From assembly GCF_014109825.1 (NCBI RefSeq), contig NZ_CP059576.1, positions 2,134,001 through 2,198,000 of the forward strand: a stretch of 64,000 nucleotides of DNA, given 5' to 3'. The DNA comes from Legionella sp. PC997. GTDB taxonomy: Bacteria > Pseudomonadota > Gammaproteobacteria > Legionellales > Legionellaceae. Made by a program: the position numbers and the translations under genes. Positions 50,262 to 59,134 of this stretch are shown one piece after another. The notes beneath the pieces are model-generated. The model saw only the letters and a program-made list of their open reading frames with translations, ran no database searches and was not told where the DNA came from. How positions within the stretch are numbered: the first letter of the stretch is position 1; each line of letters starts with the position of its first letter.

Positions 50262-51185
50262 ATGAAAAACGACAAAGAGAAAGAAAAAAATTCGTCTGTG
50301 CCTTCAACTACCTCAGGAGAAAAACAAACCTCTTCGGCTTCAATCACGTTACAACTTTTAAACAAAGAAAAAGAAAAAATAAAAGAAGCAGAAAAAAAAG
50401 AGTCTACTGCGGAAGCTGCAAAACAGCGTTGCAAAATTTGTTTTAAAGAAACCGCTCCAAACCCCAAATGTTTTGGACATGGAGGAGGAGGCGGCGGTGG
50501 AGGTGGTGGTGGCTCTGGTCAAACCTCAGAGGAAAAAGCAAGTTCTGGGCAAGATAAATCGCAGGATAAATCTGGAAAAGCAGTTGAGACCACCGATGAA
50601 TTGATTGGCGAGTTTGCTTCAATAGGAGATAGTGAAAAGCTTGATTTAGAGTCTACTTTTGATCCAGAAATAATTGAAAAACTAATTGCTGACGGGAAAT
50701 TGTTGGTTGATAGTGATCGTGAATCAATGACTCTTACTATTAAATTACTTTGCGATCCTGATGAATTAACTGAGGAGCAAAGAGAAGAATTAAAAAAATT
50801 CATGAAAGCGATTCTAAAGGAATTTAATGAGTTTAAAGTGGAAAATAATCTTTCGGAGGATTGTCTAGAATTGATGGAAGATGAGAAAGGAAACATACTC
50901 TCTCTTCGTATTACTATGCCCACAATAGCTTTATACGATGCATTTATTCAGCGGTTAGCAAATAATTTAGTGCCAATACACAGTCCAAAAGCACTAGATA
51001 AGGAAAAAGATACAAAAGAACAGAATTTTGCTCCCAATCCACTTTCAATGGAACTCAAACCTTCTATTAAAGTGAAATCATGTAAACAAGAAGAAATTGG
51101 ATATAATAAGGATCTAGAGCCCAAAGAGACTGAAAATGAAGAAGAAGTAATCTTTAACCCATCTCCTTTTAAAAAACCCTGGTAA
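50262..51185 (+). CDS. Charged protein with glycine tract and acidic C-terminus; candidate effector
   Basis: Unrecognised 307-residue protein (ATG at 50262, and the frame opens 15 codons earlier). It has a Lys/Glu/Ser-rich N-terminus, a possible zinc knuckle CKIC...KC...H, an 11-glycine run (about residues 77-90), a helical acidic domain (about 115-235) and a Lys/Glu-rich tail with a NEEE block ending VIFNPSPFKKPW. An E-block near the C-terminus is a known feature of Dot/Icm substrates. The FNPSP end recurs in the protein at 61828-63282. First gene in the island. Confidence 0.6.
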   Translation: MKNDKEKEKNSSVPSTTSGEKQTSSASITLQLLNKEKEKIKEAEKKESTAEAAKQRCKICFKETAPNPKCFGHGGGGGGGGGGGSGQTSEEKASSGQDKSQDKSGKAVETTDELIGEFASIGDSEKLDLESTFDPEIIEKLIADGKLLVDSDRESMTLTIKLLCDPDELTEEQREELKKFMKAILKEFNEFKVENNLSEDCLELMEDEKGNILSLRITMPTIALYDAFIQRLANNLVPIHSPKALDKEKDTKEQNFAPNPLSMELKPSIKVKSCKQEEIGYNKDLEPKETENEEEVIFNPSPFKKPW

Positions 51186-51565
51186 AGAATGAGCGCGAAT
51201 ATAAATGATTTACTTTATCCGCATTCTGGATCCTAATATAACGTTGTTTCTGAAATAAAATTTGAAAACTCTCTCATTTCAGAGACTTGTCTAATAGTTT
51301 ATCAGGAGCAACAAAAAACCTAGACGAGCAACCTACTCGAGCTATGGGAGTTTACAAGAAATGGCGATGGAAAGAGACCGTTATACCCAACACTGCATAT
51401 GGCCTGAAAGCGCAAATTTTGCCACAAACGGGATCACTACCCTAACCTAGGGTTTCTGTGGCATAGAAATTGAACTCAATTATTTATTTCCTAAATAAGT
51501 CCAGTGTCCTACGTCTTTGCTATAATTATGTTTATTTACAAATAACAAAAGTCTAGGCAGTATCT
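51186..51565. other. Intergenic stretch with a short unexplained open frame
   Basis: The plus-strand frame is open from 51266 to a TAA at 51443-51445 without a clear start, with protein-like composition (segments PTRAMGVYKKWRW and NTAYGLKAQILPQ). It may be the 3' remnant of an older gene. No family recognised. The rest is AT-rich and holds the promoter region of the next gene. Confidence 0.35.
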
Positions 51566-53079
51566 ATGCGAAATCGAGAAGAATCTGACGGTATAACTCC
51601 CTCCATCAATCTATCTAAAAGTGTGTTAATTATAGATCTACAAAAAAAAATAGCTTCTCTCCATATGAGCGAAAGAGAAAAAGTGCTTGAGGAATTTTGG
51701 CATCGTATTGAAAACGGTAAAGGCTCACCACTTATTGAAAAAAATGAATCTGGAGATTATACCGTAACCTTTCTCTATCGTTCCAAAGAAGAGGTAATAG
51801 TAGAACTCGATTGTAATGATTTGAATGAGCACAAACTTGATAAGGATGGAAAGGTAAGATTATTTGATAGGATCCCAGATACAGATATTTATCTGTTTAC
51901 CATTGAAAACATGCCTGGAGAAGTTATAGTTCCTTATGGATTCACGGTAAATAAGCAGGATGTTCAAGACATGCTAAATAAGAATACATTTCATTTACCC
52001 CTTTGCAATTTAGGTAATGGTGAAACCTTTCTTGATATACGCAATTCGTCAGTACTAGCACTTCCAAATGCAAATAGAGACCTAAACTGGTATAAAGGTA
52101 ATATTGTTAAGGAGCAAGGCAACCTTTATCCTCAAGATATTGAGGATAAAAAGCAAGGCTTTGGTGAACGTAGACTATGGATTTACACACCACCAGACTT
52201 CAACGTTAAACGAAAAGAGCCCTATAAATTAATGGTTATTACAGATGGCGGCACCTACGCCATGATAATGAAACCTCATTTAGACCAACAGCAGGTAATA
52301 AATCCTATATTAAGAAATACAGTGGTTGCTTTTGTGGGCAATGTTAGAGAGGGTTCGGTTAACTATCATCCTATTAATTTAGTAGAAAACGAAACAAACG
52401 ATGACGCTGAGCACCGGCAATATGAGTTTTTAGAACATAGTGATGCGTTTTATGAAGCCGTCATTGCACCAACCATAGAAACCCTCAACATGACCCATCA
52501 CTTCACTTAAGCCAAAAGCCAGAAGATACTATTTTAGCTGGATTTAGCTTAGGTGGTCATTTTGCTCTAGAGTCTGGATTAACTCACCCCGAAAATATAG
52601 GAAATGTGATTTGTCTTTCCGGTGCGTTTAATACAGCTGTAAAATCCCTTTACCCTTCTTTAGAGAAAAATAATAAAGACTTGAATATCTTTATGACTGT
52701 GGGTCTATTAGAAACATTAAGTCAAACTCCTAAAAACCAAGGAATATATCATGTAACCGATGAAACTCGGCTTCAAGCAAATAAAAGACTCGCTGAAGAA
52801 TTACGGCATAAGGGATATAATGTCAAATTAGTCACACTTCCAAGTGGGCACAATGAATTATCAACTCTCCATAGTATTACTGACCAGGCGCTTCCATTTT
52901 TTTGCGCGAGAAACCTATCTAAAGAAAAGGCACGTGGCGCTTCAGGGCCAATAGCATTACAGCCACCAGAGGAGCAATTACTAAAGGCTCGCGAGCGAAT
53001 ACACGAATTTAAAACAAAGGTATCTTGTGAAGCTCAAGGGGATAATAGCTTAAACTCATCCTTAAAACACGACCCCTAA
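51566..53079 (+). pseudogene. Enterochelin-esterase-like (Fes/IroE, alpha/beta hydrolase) gene with a frameshift
   Basis: The first part (51566-52510, 314 residues) has an N-terminal beta domain like that of Fes, then RRLWIYTPPDF, a VITDGGTYA segment and NTVVAFVGNV, and stops. The second part continues in another frame from about 52480 with TILAGFSLGGHFALESGLTHP, whose GFSLGG is the esterase nucleophile elbow, and ends at 53079 with the active-site His in PSGHNEL. A 1-base shift near 52480-52510 separates the two. The full protein would be about 500 residues, with a charged tail beyond the esterase domain. Confidence 0.8.
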
Positions 53080-53395
53080 GCCGCCAGGGAGCGTATGCTG
53101 ATCCTCCTATATGAATTTAATTAAGCTCTTCAGCCATAATTTCTTCCCTGCTTCTATTATCACTTTTCATAAAAAATTTTATATGTACCGTCAGTATACT
53201 TACTTAGTGTTGAACTTTTTTATGCAAATGTTTTATAAATTTTCCTTCTATGAATAAGCTTCTACAAATGAGACTGGATTAATTCCTCAATGTTTTGCAT
53301 ACATCCTTCTTCTCTTGTTATTTTTGCGTTTGAATTAATTTATGCACTTAATGTATCACGCGTCCATGCTTGTTCTTTAGTCCCGGTAAGCTAAT
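53080..53395. other. AT-rich non-coding stretch
   Basis: No open frame with protein-like composition, RNA fold or repeat seen. It lies between the broken esterase gene and the DUF1016-like remnant. Confidence 0.4.
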
Positions 53396-53560
53396 TTAAT
53401 GGCGCTCATCATTATCTTTGACTTTATTCATAATGAGCAAATTTTGTCCCCATGGAATTTCTGCGACGAGTTGTCGCAGATTTGAATGATCTTCATACTC
53501 CAAATAAAATGGCCGCATATCCCTAAGCTTCTGGCGATAGAAATAGATGGAAATATCTGA
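53396..53560 (-). pseudogene. Remnant of a DUF1016/YhcG-type nuclease gene (N-terminal domain)
   Basis: Read leftward, the frame ends at a TAA at 53396-53398 and carries QKLRDMRPFYLEYED, then LRQLVAEIPWGQNLLIM and NKVKDNDER. This closely follows the DUF1016 N-terminal pattern (YMR.FY..Y, LVAEIPWGHN, KVKD...R). There is no start codon and the rest of the gene is missing. The fragment ends 15 bp from the middle tRNA-end repeat. Family match is from memory. Confidence 0.6.
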
Positions 53561-53574
53561 GATAATTATTAACT

Positions 53575-53729
53575 CCCCCTCCTAAGAGGCAGGTCGGAGG
53601 TTCACTTCTCTGCGGGACGCCAGTAAATAAAGACTTGTGTGAAATTCCTCCAATTTTTGTTAGGATACAGGGGGCGAACTGAATGAGTTTGTATATCATA
53701 AATTATAAAAATATAACTGCTGATGCAAA
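53575..53729 (+). repeat. Middle copy of tRNA-Arg end plus flank (degenerate att)
   Basis: It begins ccccctcctaag and follows the tRNA 3' end to gggacgcca at about 53623, then about 105 bp matching 49704-49810. The T-arm has several changes (ttcacttctctgc), so it cannot form a tRNA. It marks an internal boundary of the island. Confidence 0.8.
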
Positions 53730-53787
53730 AAGTAATAACGAAAATAGTTTTTTGCCTTGAGCCCTAAATCAATAGAAAGTAAGTTGT

Positions 53788-54507
53788 ATGAAGAAATTTA
53801 AGTTAATTATTTTATTTTCATTCTCCCTCCCTTCTTTTGCTTTTGATTGTTACCCAGAAATCAACCCTAATCTTTCACAATATATTGTTGGCTATGGAAG
53901 TTTAATTGATGAGACATCTAAAAAAAGAACTGATCCATCTGCTGAAGAGAGTGTTCCTATTTTGGTAAAAGGATATAAAAGAATTTGGGCAGGACATGGT
54001 AATTTACCTGGAGTTAATGCCACGTTTTTATCTGCCATTGAAAGTAAAAGCTCATCTTTTATTGGTGTAAGTTACAAATTGAGTGAGCCGGAAAATATCA
54101 GAAGCTATGATAAAAGAGAGAGCTTTTATTGTAGAAAACAAATTGATCCGGACAATTTGATACCACTTTCTGGATCTTCCAACTTTTCAACTCAAAAGCA
54201 AGTTTGGATATACACCATAGCCTCAACGGAAAATCAACTTCCTAGCAATAATTTCCCAATTGTCCAATCCTATGTTGATATTTTTCTACGTGGCTGTATT
54301 CAAGTTGAAAAAAAATTTAATATTACAAATTTTGCTAGAGATTGCATTGAAACTACAGAAGGATGGCCAGATTATTGGATAAACGACAGAATTTTTCCTC
54401 GACGCCCATCCGTATATGAACCTTTTGCTGCTCAAATTGACTCTTTACTAAAGGATACTATACCTGAAAAATTCAGGCATATTCGCTTTGAGAAAACTGT
54501 GATCTAA
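53788..54507 (+). CDS. Exported gamma-glutamylcyclotransferase-like protein
   Basis: A 239-residue protein with a signal peptide (KKFKLIILFSFSLPSFA), followed by the GGCT/ChaC-like substrate loop YIVGYGSLID and a candidate catalytic Glu in SYDKRESFY. Five cysteines in the mature part could form disulfides, consistent with export. Cytosolic members degrade glutathione or gamma-glutamyl amides. The role of an exported one is unknown. First gene after the middle att. Confidence 0.7.
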   Translation: MKKFKLIILFSFSLPSFAFDCYPEINPNLSQYIVGYGSLIDETSKKRTDPSAEESVPILVKGYKRIWAGHGNLPGVNATFLSAIESKSSSFIGVSYKLSEPENIRSYDKRESFYCRKQIDPDNLIPLSGSSNFSTQKQVWIYTIASTENQLPSNNFPIVQSYVDIFLRGCIQVEKKFNITNFARDCIETTEGWPDYWINDRIFPRRPSVYEPFAAQIDSLLKDTIPEKFRHIRFEKTVI

Positions 54508-54926
54508 GATATAGCTTTCTCTTTTTGAATTTATTTTCTGTTTCGATAATATTGGGAGCAAAAAAGGAAATATAGTGAAATCGTAAATGTCTCTAAAAAT
54601 GAAGTGATCATGGAAATATCATAAAACCATTCCATAGATTATTTTTCGATTCGCAGGTCACCTTCAGATGCTACCTTTAACCCGGAACCACGCAAGACAA
54701 TATATGCATGACGACTTCAGGAGTTGCAGGTAATTTTTCACCCTATGCCTCCAAAATGGCGAATATCACTGCGGGCAACCTTACGTGTGTTATCTCTTGT
54801 TGCGAGATGGAGGTAGGGGTTATTTAATCCAACAATTTTTATTTAGCCGTATTTGGAATATTTCAATTGGATGTACTGCACTTTTATCTTCCATTTTGAT
54901 ATCCTAAATCATAGTCGGAAATATTC
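54508..54926. other. Non-coding stretch containing an integrase remnant
   Basis: Apart from the tyrosine-recombinase-like remnant at 54649-54835 (separate entry), the stretch is AT-rich and carries no start-to-stop frame with protein-like composition. Confidence 0.4.
54649..54835 (-). pseudogene. Decayed tyrosine recombinase (phage-type integrase) N-terminal fragment
   Basis: Read leftward, one frame gives ATRDNTRKVARSDIRHFGGIG. After a frameshift, KLPATPEVVMHILS follows, and a third frame gives LKVASEGDLRIEK. The pattern NTR.AYRSD.RHF...LPATPE.V..YL matches the SAM-like core-binding domain of XerC/D-type integrases. The catalytic domain is absent. Its place about 1 kb from the middle att suits the integrase of the right-hand element. 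Identification is by eye. Confidence 0.5.
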
Positions 54927-55535
54927 CTATAATGGTGGAAAATCGAGTCTTTTCTGACTGGTTATAAATCCTTCTCCTTCAATTAATTCATTATTTAAAT
55001 TTTTAATATAAAATTTATAATCTTTTATAAAATAATCACCATTCAAATATGAAGTTAGTATTGCATCCAATGTACTAGTATCAATGTTAAAGTCATAGTC
55101 TCTATATATTATATGATAATCTTCCCCATCAGGACCAAATTGAATATCAAGTTCATACACTCCTCCAATGAAAAAACAAAGTGGCAGAGATTTCGAGTTT
55201 TTTGGAAAAATTCTAATTTCGGTGCAATCAACAAGATAATCGGTTTTTACCTGGTATTGTTTTTTTTGTATTGATTGTATTTTACTAGAATGTAAATTTA
55301 CCCAATTCATAATCCTTTCTTCCGTTTCACTGTATGATAAAGATTTATAAGTGGACTTAGTAAATAACGATGCAATCGATTCTATGAAGAAATCAAGGAC
55401 AACAAACGGAATTGTTAGTATCTTTGAAATCTTTTTCATACGTTTAGAAGGGTCAATTTTGATCAATTCAATGAATGGTAGTATAGCAGAATTTGGGGTG
55501 TAACAAGCAACGGAACGAAAAGATACTCTAAGCAA
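54927..55535 (-). CDS. Hypothetical protein with one hydrophobic segment
   Basis: Unrecognised 202-residue protein. A hydrophobic stretch lies at about 40-58 (ILTIPFVVLDFFIESIASLF), followed by a mixed alpha/beta region with many aromatic and acidic residues. The first Met may not be the true start, and an ATG at about 55439 (MKKISKILT) would put the hydrophobic segment at the N-terminus as a signal anchor. Very AT-rich. Island cargo of unknown function. Confidence 0.5.
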   Translation of the reverse strand: MLRVSFRSVACYTPNSAILPFIELIKIDPSKRMKKISKILTIPFVVLDFFIESIASLFTKSTYKSLSYSETEERIMNWVNLHSSKIQSIQKKQYQVKTDYLVDCTEIRIFPKNSKSLPLCFFIGGVYELDIQFGPDGEDYHIIYRDYDFNIDTSTLDAILTSYLNGDYFIKDYKFYIKNLNNELIEGEGFITSQKRLDFPPL

Positions 55536-55594
55536 TTTTATTAATGAAAGGTAATGGTTCTTTCAATATAATATTTTGATAACGGGTTCTTCCA

Positions 55595-55741
55595 CAGGAC
55601 CCTAATCGAGTTAATCGGTATGGTGCTTTAACTCAAGAACACATTTTAAGTCCAGATCCACGTACTCCATTTAAGCATAAATTTGAAGAAAGCTTTTCGG
55701 AATGTAGCAATAATTTACCCAAAGAGCTCATTGAAAACTAG
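55595..55741 (+). pseudogene. 3' remnant of an unidentified gene
   Basis: A plus-strand frame with no start codon reads QDPNRVNRYGALTQEHIL and then SPDPRTPFKHKFEESFSE, ending at the TAG at 55739-55741. The residue mix is clearly protein-like and unlike random AT-rich DNA. I cannot name the family. It lies between two leftward genes. Confidence 0.45.
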
Positions 55742-55794
55742 GGGGTCTCACGAAATCGCGCAAAGTGAGCCCCAAATCAATGAATAAATCAAAT

Positions 55795-57369
55795 TTATGA
55801 ATGTGCAATTTGCCACTGCCCCTTTAAGAAAAAGGGTTGTGTCCACTGCATTTGTAACTGCTCATTTTTACCCTTAAGGGATTTCGTTAATTGATTTGAT
55901 TTCACGGTAACTGAATGTATTGAATTATCAATCTTTTTAATAGAAATTAAATTGCTTTTTTGATAGTTAATAAATTGGGGCAGTACGATCTCAACATTAG
56001 CGTCTGCAGCATCAACATCAATAATACAATCATCAGGATTAGCGACATACACAAAGTTTTCATTACTATGAATTGTCCTGTGTTTACAATGGTTTGCCGA
56101 GGTTACCAAGAGCTCATTTTCTTTATATTTATTAGCTTGAGCGAGACGATTCAAAAACTGGGCAAGATCACCACTATAGCCACATAAGTTAATGCGGACG
56201 AAGGCATCTGTAGCGCCCATCGAATTACCGTTATCTACAGCAACATTAAGATCTTGAAGCAGAACCTGCTCGCCAGTCATATTTGGAATGCCTGGGCTAT
56301 TTAGCTTTGCAAAAAAAGTAGGACTACCTGGAATGCTTATGACCTCTGTTCCAGGATAACGCTTAAGCATCTCTGTTTTGACAAGATTATGTCGTTTTAC
56401 AATGGTATTAAAAGCATCGGTGCGAAGAGCTTGCCCCCCATCAGGAAGTGCAACTAGAGCAGACATAAGATTTAACGCCTCAGCAACTCCTGGAGTGCTT
56501 TCTCCTGTTGTTAATTTCCATACATAAGAAAAGAAATTATGAAAAATACTCGCAGCATAGGCATCACTCATAGGAAACCACATATAACCAAGGCGATATC
56601 CTGGTCTACCCAGAGCTTTAGAAACGGAGTTAAATGCCAAAACATGTTTGCCCTCATTCCTAGCCTTAGAAAGCCAGTCAATATTTTCTTTAATATATCC
56701 CGTACCATCACTTCCATAAGTTGGAGAAGAAAAGACTAAATCCGCAATGATAATATTCGCTTGAGTGTAGGGCTTGCGAAATTTGCCGTCAGGATTATTG
56801 GGTGAGGTTACAAATTCGACTAAAATTTCATCTGGTTTTGGCTTCACTTCACTAGGATCATTAAACCCCTGAAAACGTGCATTTGGATAGGGTCGATAAT
56901 TGACTGCGTGCTCATGGAAAGAATAAAAAGGAATTTTTTCAACAAATAGAAAGTTTTTTTGGGGTTCGGTCGCAGCGATAGCATAAACAAGAGCAAAAAT
57001 AATTTGCAGCGATCCATTCGACGGACAAAAGGAATATTTTGTTTCATGAGGATCAAGAAACAATTCTTTATTACCGATACGCGCATGATAAGCTCGAAGT
57101 GTTTCATCAACATCATTAAAAAAAGCAATACTAGAAGGGATTAATAAACTATTTTCTCCAGGTTGACCCAAATAAACGGAGCTGTCATAGACATGCACTG
57201 CAGGAGGGTTAAGTAGGCCATACCGCTGGTACAATTCAGTGAACATGGGTGTCTCGTTGGGTCGCATGTAAATAAGAGGATCAGATGCATTGACCGAGGC
57301 AGTGAATAGAACAAACAATAAAAAAATCTTGAACTTTAATACTGCCTGCACAAAATTCGTGTTACGCAT
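55795..57369 (-). CDS. Exported alliinase-like PLP-dependent aminotransferase/lyase
   Basis: A 524-residue fold-type I PLP enzyme with a signal peptide (LKFKIFLLFVLFTASVNAS). The core includes the NG(S)LQ phosphate loop region, FVTSPNNPDG, the DLVFSSPTYG segment and the PLP lysine in FNSVSKALGRPGYRLGYMW, all resembling the alliinase C-terminal family. A carboxylate-binding Arg is in AFVRINLCGYSG. About 100 extra C-terminal residues form a separate beta-rich part. A secreted enzyme of this class is unusual. The product is unknown. Confidence 0.75.
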   Translation of the reverse strand: MRNTNFVQAVLKFKIFLLFVLFTASVNASDPLIYMRPNETPMFTELYQRYGLLNPPAVHVYDSSVYLGQPGENSLLIPSSIAFFNDVDETLRAYHARIGNKELFLDPHETKYSFCPSNGSLQIIFALVYAIAATEPQKNFLFVEKIPFYSFHEHAVNYRPYPNARFQGFNDPSEVKPKPDEILVEFVTSPNNPDGKFRKPYTQANIIIADLVFSSPTYGSDGTGYIKENIDWLSKARNEGKHVLAFNSVSKALGRPGYRLGYMWFPMSDAYAASIFHNFFSYVWKLTTGESTPGVAEALNLMSALVALPDGGQALRTDAFNTIVKRHNLVKTEMLKRYPGTEVISIPGSPTFFAKLNSPGIPNMTGEQVLLQDLNVAVDNGNSMGATDAFVRINLCGYSGDLAQFLNRLAQANKYKENELLVTSANHCKHRTIHSNENFVYVANPDDCIIDVDAADANVEIVLPQFINYQKSNLISIKKIDNSIHSVTVKSNQLTKSLKGKNEQLQMQWTQPFFLKGQWQIAHS

Positions 57370-57514
57370 CCGTAATCTCCTATAATATGGATAAAATCCT
57401 TTTACTCATAGTTACAATAAGACTCAAAAGGATCAAGTTTTTTCTTTATAATTTGAGTAACCCCCACCCCATTGTCCTGAGCGAAGTTAGGAATCTCCTT
57501 GTGTAACACGCATT
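57370..57514. other. Short intergenic stretch with a repeat-like motif
   Basis: It holds the aminotransferase leader and, near 57465-57500, a segment cattgtcctgagcgaag followed by ggaatctcc. This resembles the dispersed cctgagcgaag...gatctcc sequences found between genes in many bacterial genomes. It directly precedes the duplicated gene fragment. Confidence 0.35.
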
Positions 57515-57903
57515 TTCTACCTCTATCGGACATTTGCTGAACCCGAGGATCATCCCTTCAAAACAGATAAACCGCATGCACATATTATTCGCGGAGGCAC
57601 TGATATCCTGATAAGCCCGCGTGCCAGCGCAGATCCAGCCCTCTACATCAGTAAAATTACTTGAAGCGATCCTGCAGCATTTTGGTATTAATGACGCCAA
57701 AGTCAAGCTTGTCTATCTTCCAGGGAATGATCTGCATGAACTGGTCTTCTCAATTGGCAAGAACCAATTTACATCCAGTAAAACACATGCACTGCTCAAA
57801 AAATTAGGCTGGTTTTTTAACTAGGTATTCCTCATATTTAACTGTGATCTGAACGACGTATCACCTATCGTTGGAACACACTACACCACTTAGCTCATTG
57901 ACA
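57515..57903 (+). pseudogene. Truncated, frameshifted copy of the gene at 60969-61688
   Basis: From CTCTATCGGACATTTGCTGA onward the DNA matches about 61325-61704 at more than 90% identity by eye, covering the C-terminal half. A small indel at about 57620 (agcccgcg against agcgacg) breaks the frame, and a stop falls early at 57822-57824. The 5' half is missing. The intact copy lies outside the island. Confidence 0.85.
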
Positions 57904-57940
57904 TTCATTTTAATTATATGCCTATGAATGATAAACCTCC

Positions 57941-59134
57941 TCAATCTTTCTGGGTATACAATGAATCATGTATTTTCCAAGTATACATATTGACATTAAG
58001 TCGCTCATAAGGAAGATTGGGAAACTCAAAATTTTTCTTGGTAATAAGTTCAACACAACATGCAACAACGGCGGAATCATAGCGTTTTCCAGCACCTTCT
58101 TGTAACTCATTTAGCGTCGCTTCAATTGAGTTTTTAGGGCGGTATGGACGATGCGAGCTCATAGCTTCGAATACATCTGCGACAGTTACAATTTTCGTTT
58201 CAAAACGAATTTCATTATCCTTTAATCCATGTGGATAGCCGGAACCATCCAAGCGCTCATGATGATGCAAAATAATGTCGCTAATTGTTCGATTAAAGGC
58301 GACTCTTTTGGCAATTTGATACCCGACTTCGGGATGAATTTTTATAAAACCATATTCCAGTGGGGTAAGTTTTGCGGGTGAAACCAGAATTTCCATTGGT
58401 ACGCGAGTTTTACCGATATCATGGATTAAAGCGCCCAAATAAATTTCATGGGTCTTTCTAGAGTTTAGGCCAAAATTTTTAGCTATTTCTTCGGCTAGTT
58501 TCGCTACACGAAACTGATGTCCTGCCGTAAATGGATCGCGTTGCTCTGTGATCGAGGCTAAGGACACAATGGTTTTGTCTAAAATATCTTGCAGTTTATG
58601 CTTTGCTTGCTGCAGAGATTGAGTCTTGTTTTTCACTAATTCCGACAAATGCTCTCGGTGCATTATCAATTCTTTATTGTTTTTTTCCAGGGTATATTTT
58701 TGATATAAATTCTCTAAAATAATGGAGGTGGAAATTGTGAAGCTATTAACGATTGGGTCATATAAATTGAATTGGTTAAAATCGCTAATTTTTAAGATAA
58801 TCAATCCATAAAAAATATCTTTTGCAAATAGGGAATAAATTTGTATTTCCTTTTTTTCAATTGATTCACAAAGTTGGAAAAAATCAGCAAGGCTAAATGT
58901 TCCATTTTTCAAATCTATGGTTCCAATAAGCCTTGAGTGTAACTCTTTATCGCTTCGGTCTATATTTTTGATGAGACACACGTCACATTCATTTACGCCT
59001 GGTATGCTGCGGATAGTTTTCTCAAGATAAGGTTTGATTTGATCCGCATTTGTAAAAATAAAGAGTGCACTATGTGCAGCATAAAGCCTAAATAGAATTT
59101 GCTCGTTACGTGTTAAGCGGTTTTCACTATTCAT
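57941..59134 (-). CDS. HD-GYP domain phosphodiesterase
   Basis: Predicted cyclic-di-GMP phosphodiesterase of 397 residues. An N-terminal GAF-like sensory region (about 1-150) and a coiled-coil linker (160-190) lead into the HD-GYP domain, with metal ligands in HDIGKTRVP and HHERLDGSGYPHG, then TVADVFEAMSSHRPYRP. The GYP signature is intact, so activity is likely. It overlaps the MEDS gene by 8 bp. Confidence 0.9.
   Translation of the reverse strand: MNSENRLTRNEQILFRLYAAHSALFIFTNADQIKPYLEKTIRSIPGVNECDVCLIKNIDRSDKELHSRLIGTIDLKNGTFSLADFFQLCESIEKKEIQIYSLFAKDIFYGLIILKISDFNQFNLYDPIVNSFTISTSIILENLYQKYTLEKNNKELIMHREHLSELVKNKTQSLQQAKHKLQDILDKTIVSLASITEQRDPFTAGHQFRVAKLAEEIAKNFGLNSRKTHEIYLGALIHDIGKTRVPMEILVSPAKLTPLEYGFIKIHPEVGYQIAKRVAFNRTISDIILHHHERLDGSGYPHGLKDNEIRFETKIVTVADVFEAMSSHRPYRPKNSIEATLNELQEGAGKRYDSAVVACCVELITKKNFEFPNLPYERLNVNMYTWKIHDSLYTQKD

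Noticed and set aside
53575..53623. Possible second tRNA-Arg gene
   Set aside because: Only the 3' half is present and the T-arm is disrupted. The 5' half and acceptor partner are missing, so it is an att remnant.
57446..57706. Minus-strand ORF over the duplicated gene fragment
   Set aside because: It is the antisense shadow of a recognised plus-strand pseudogene.
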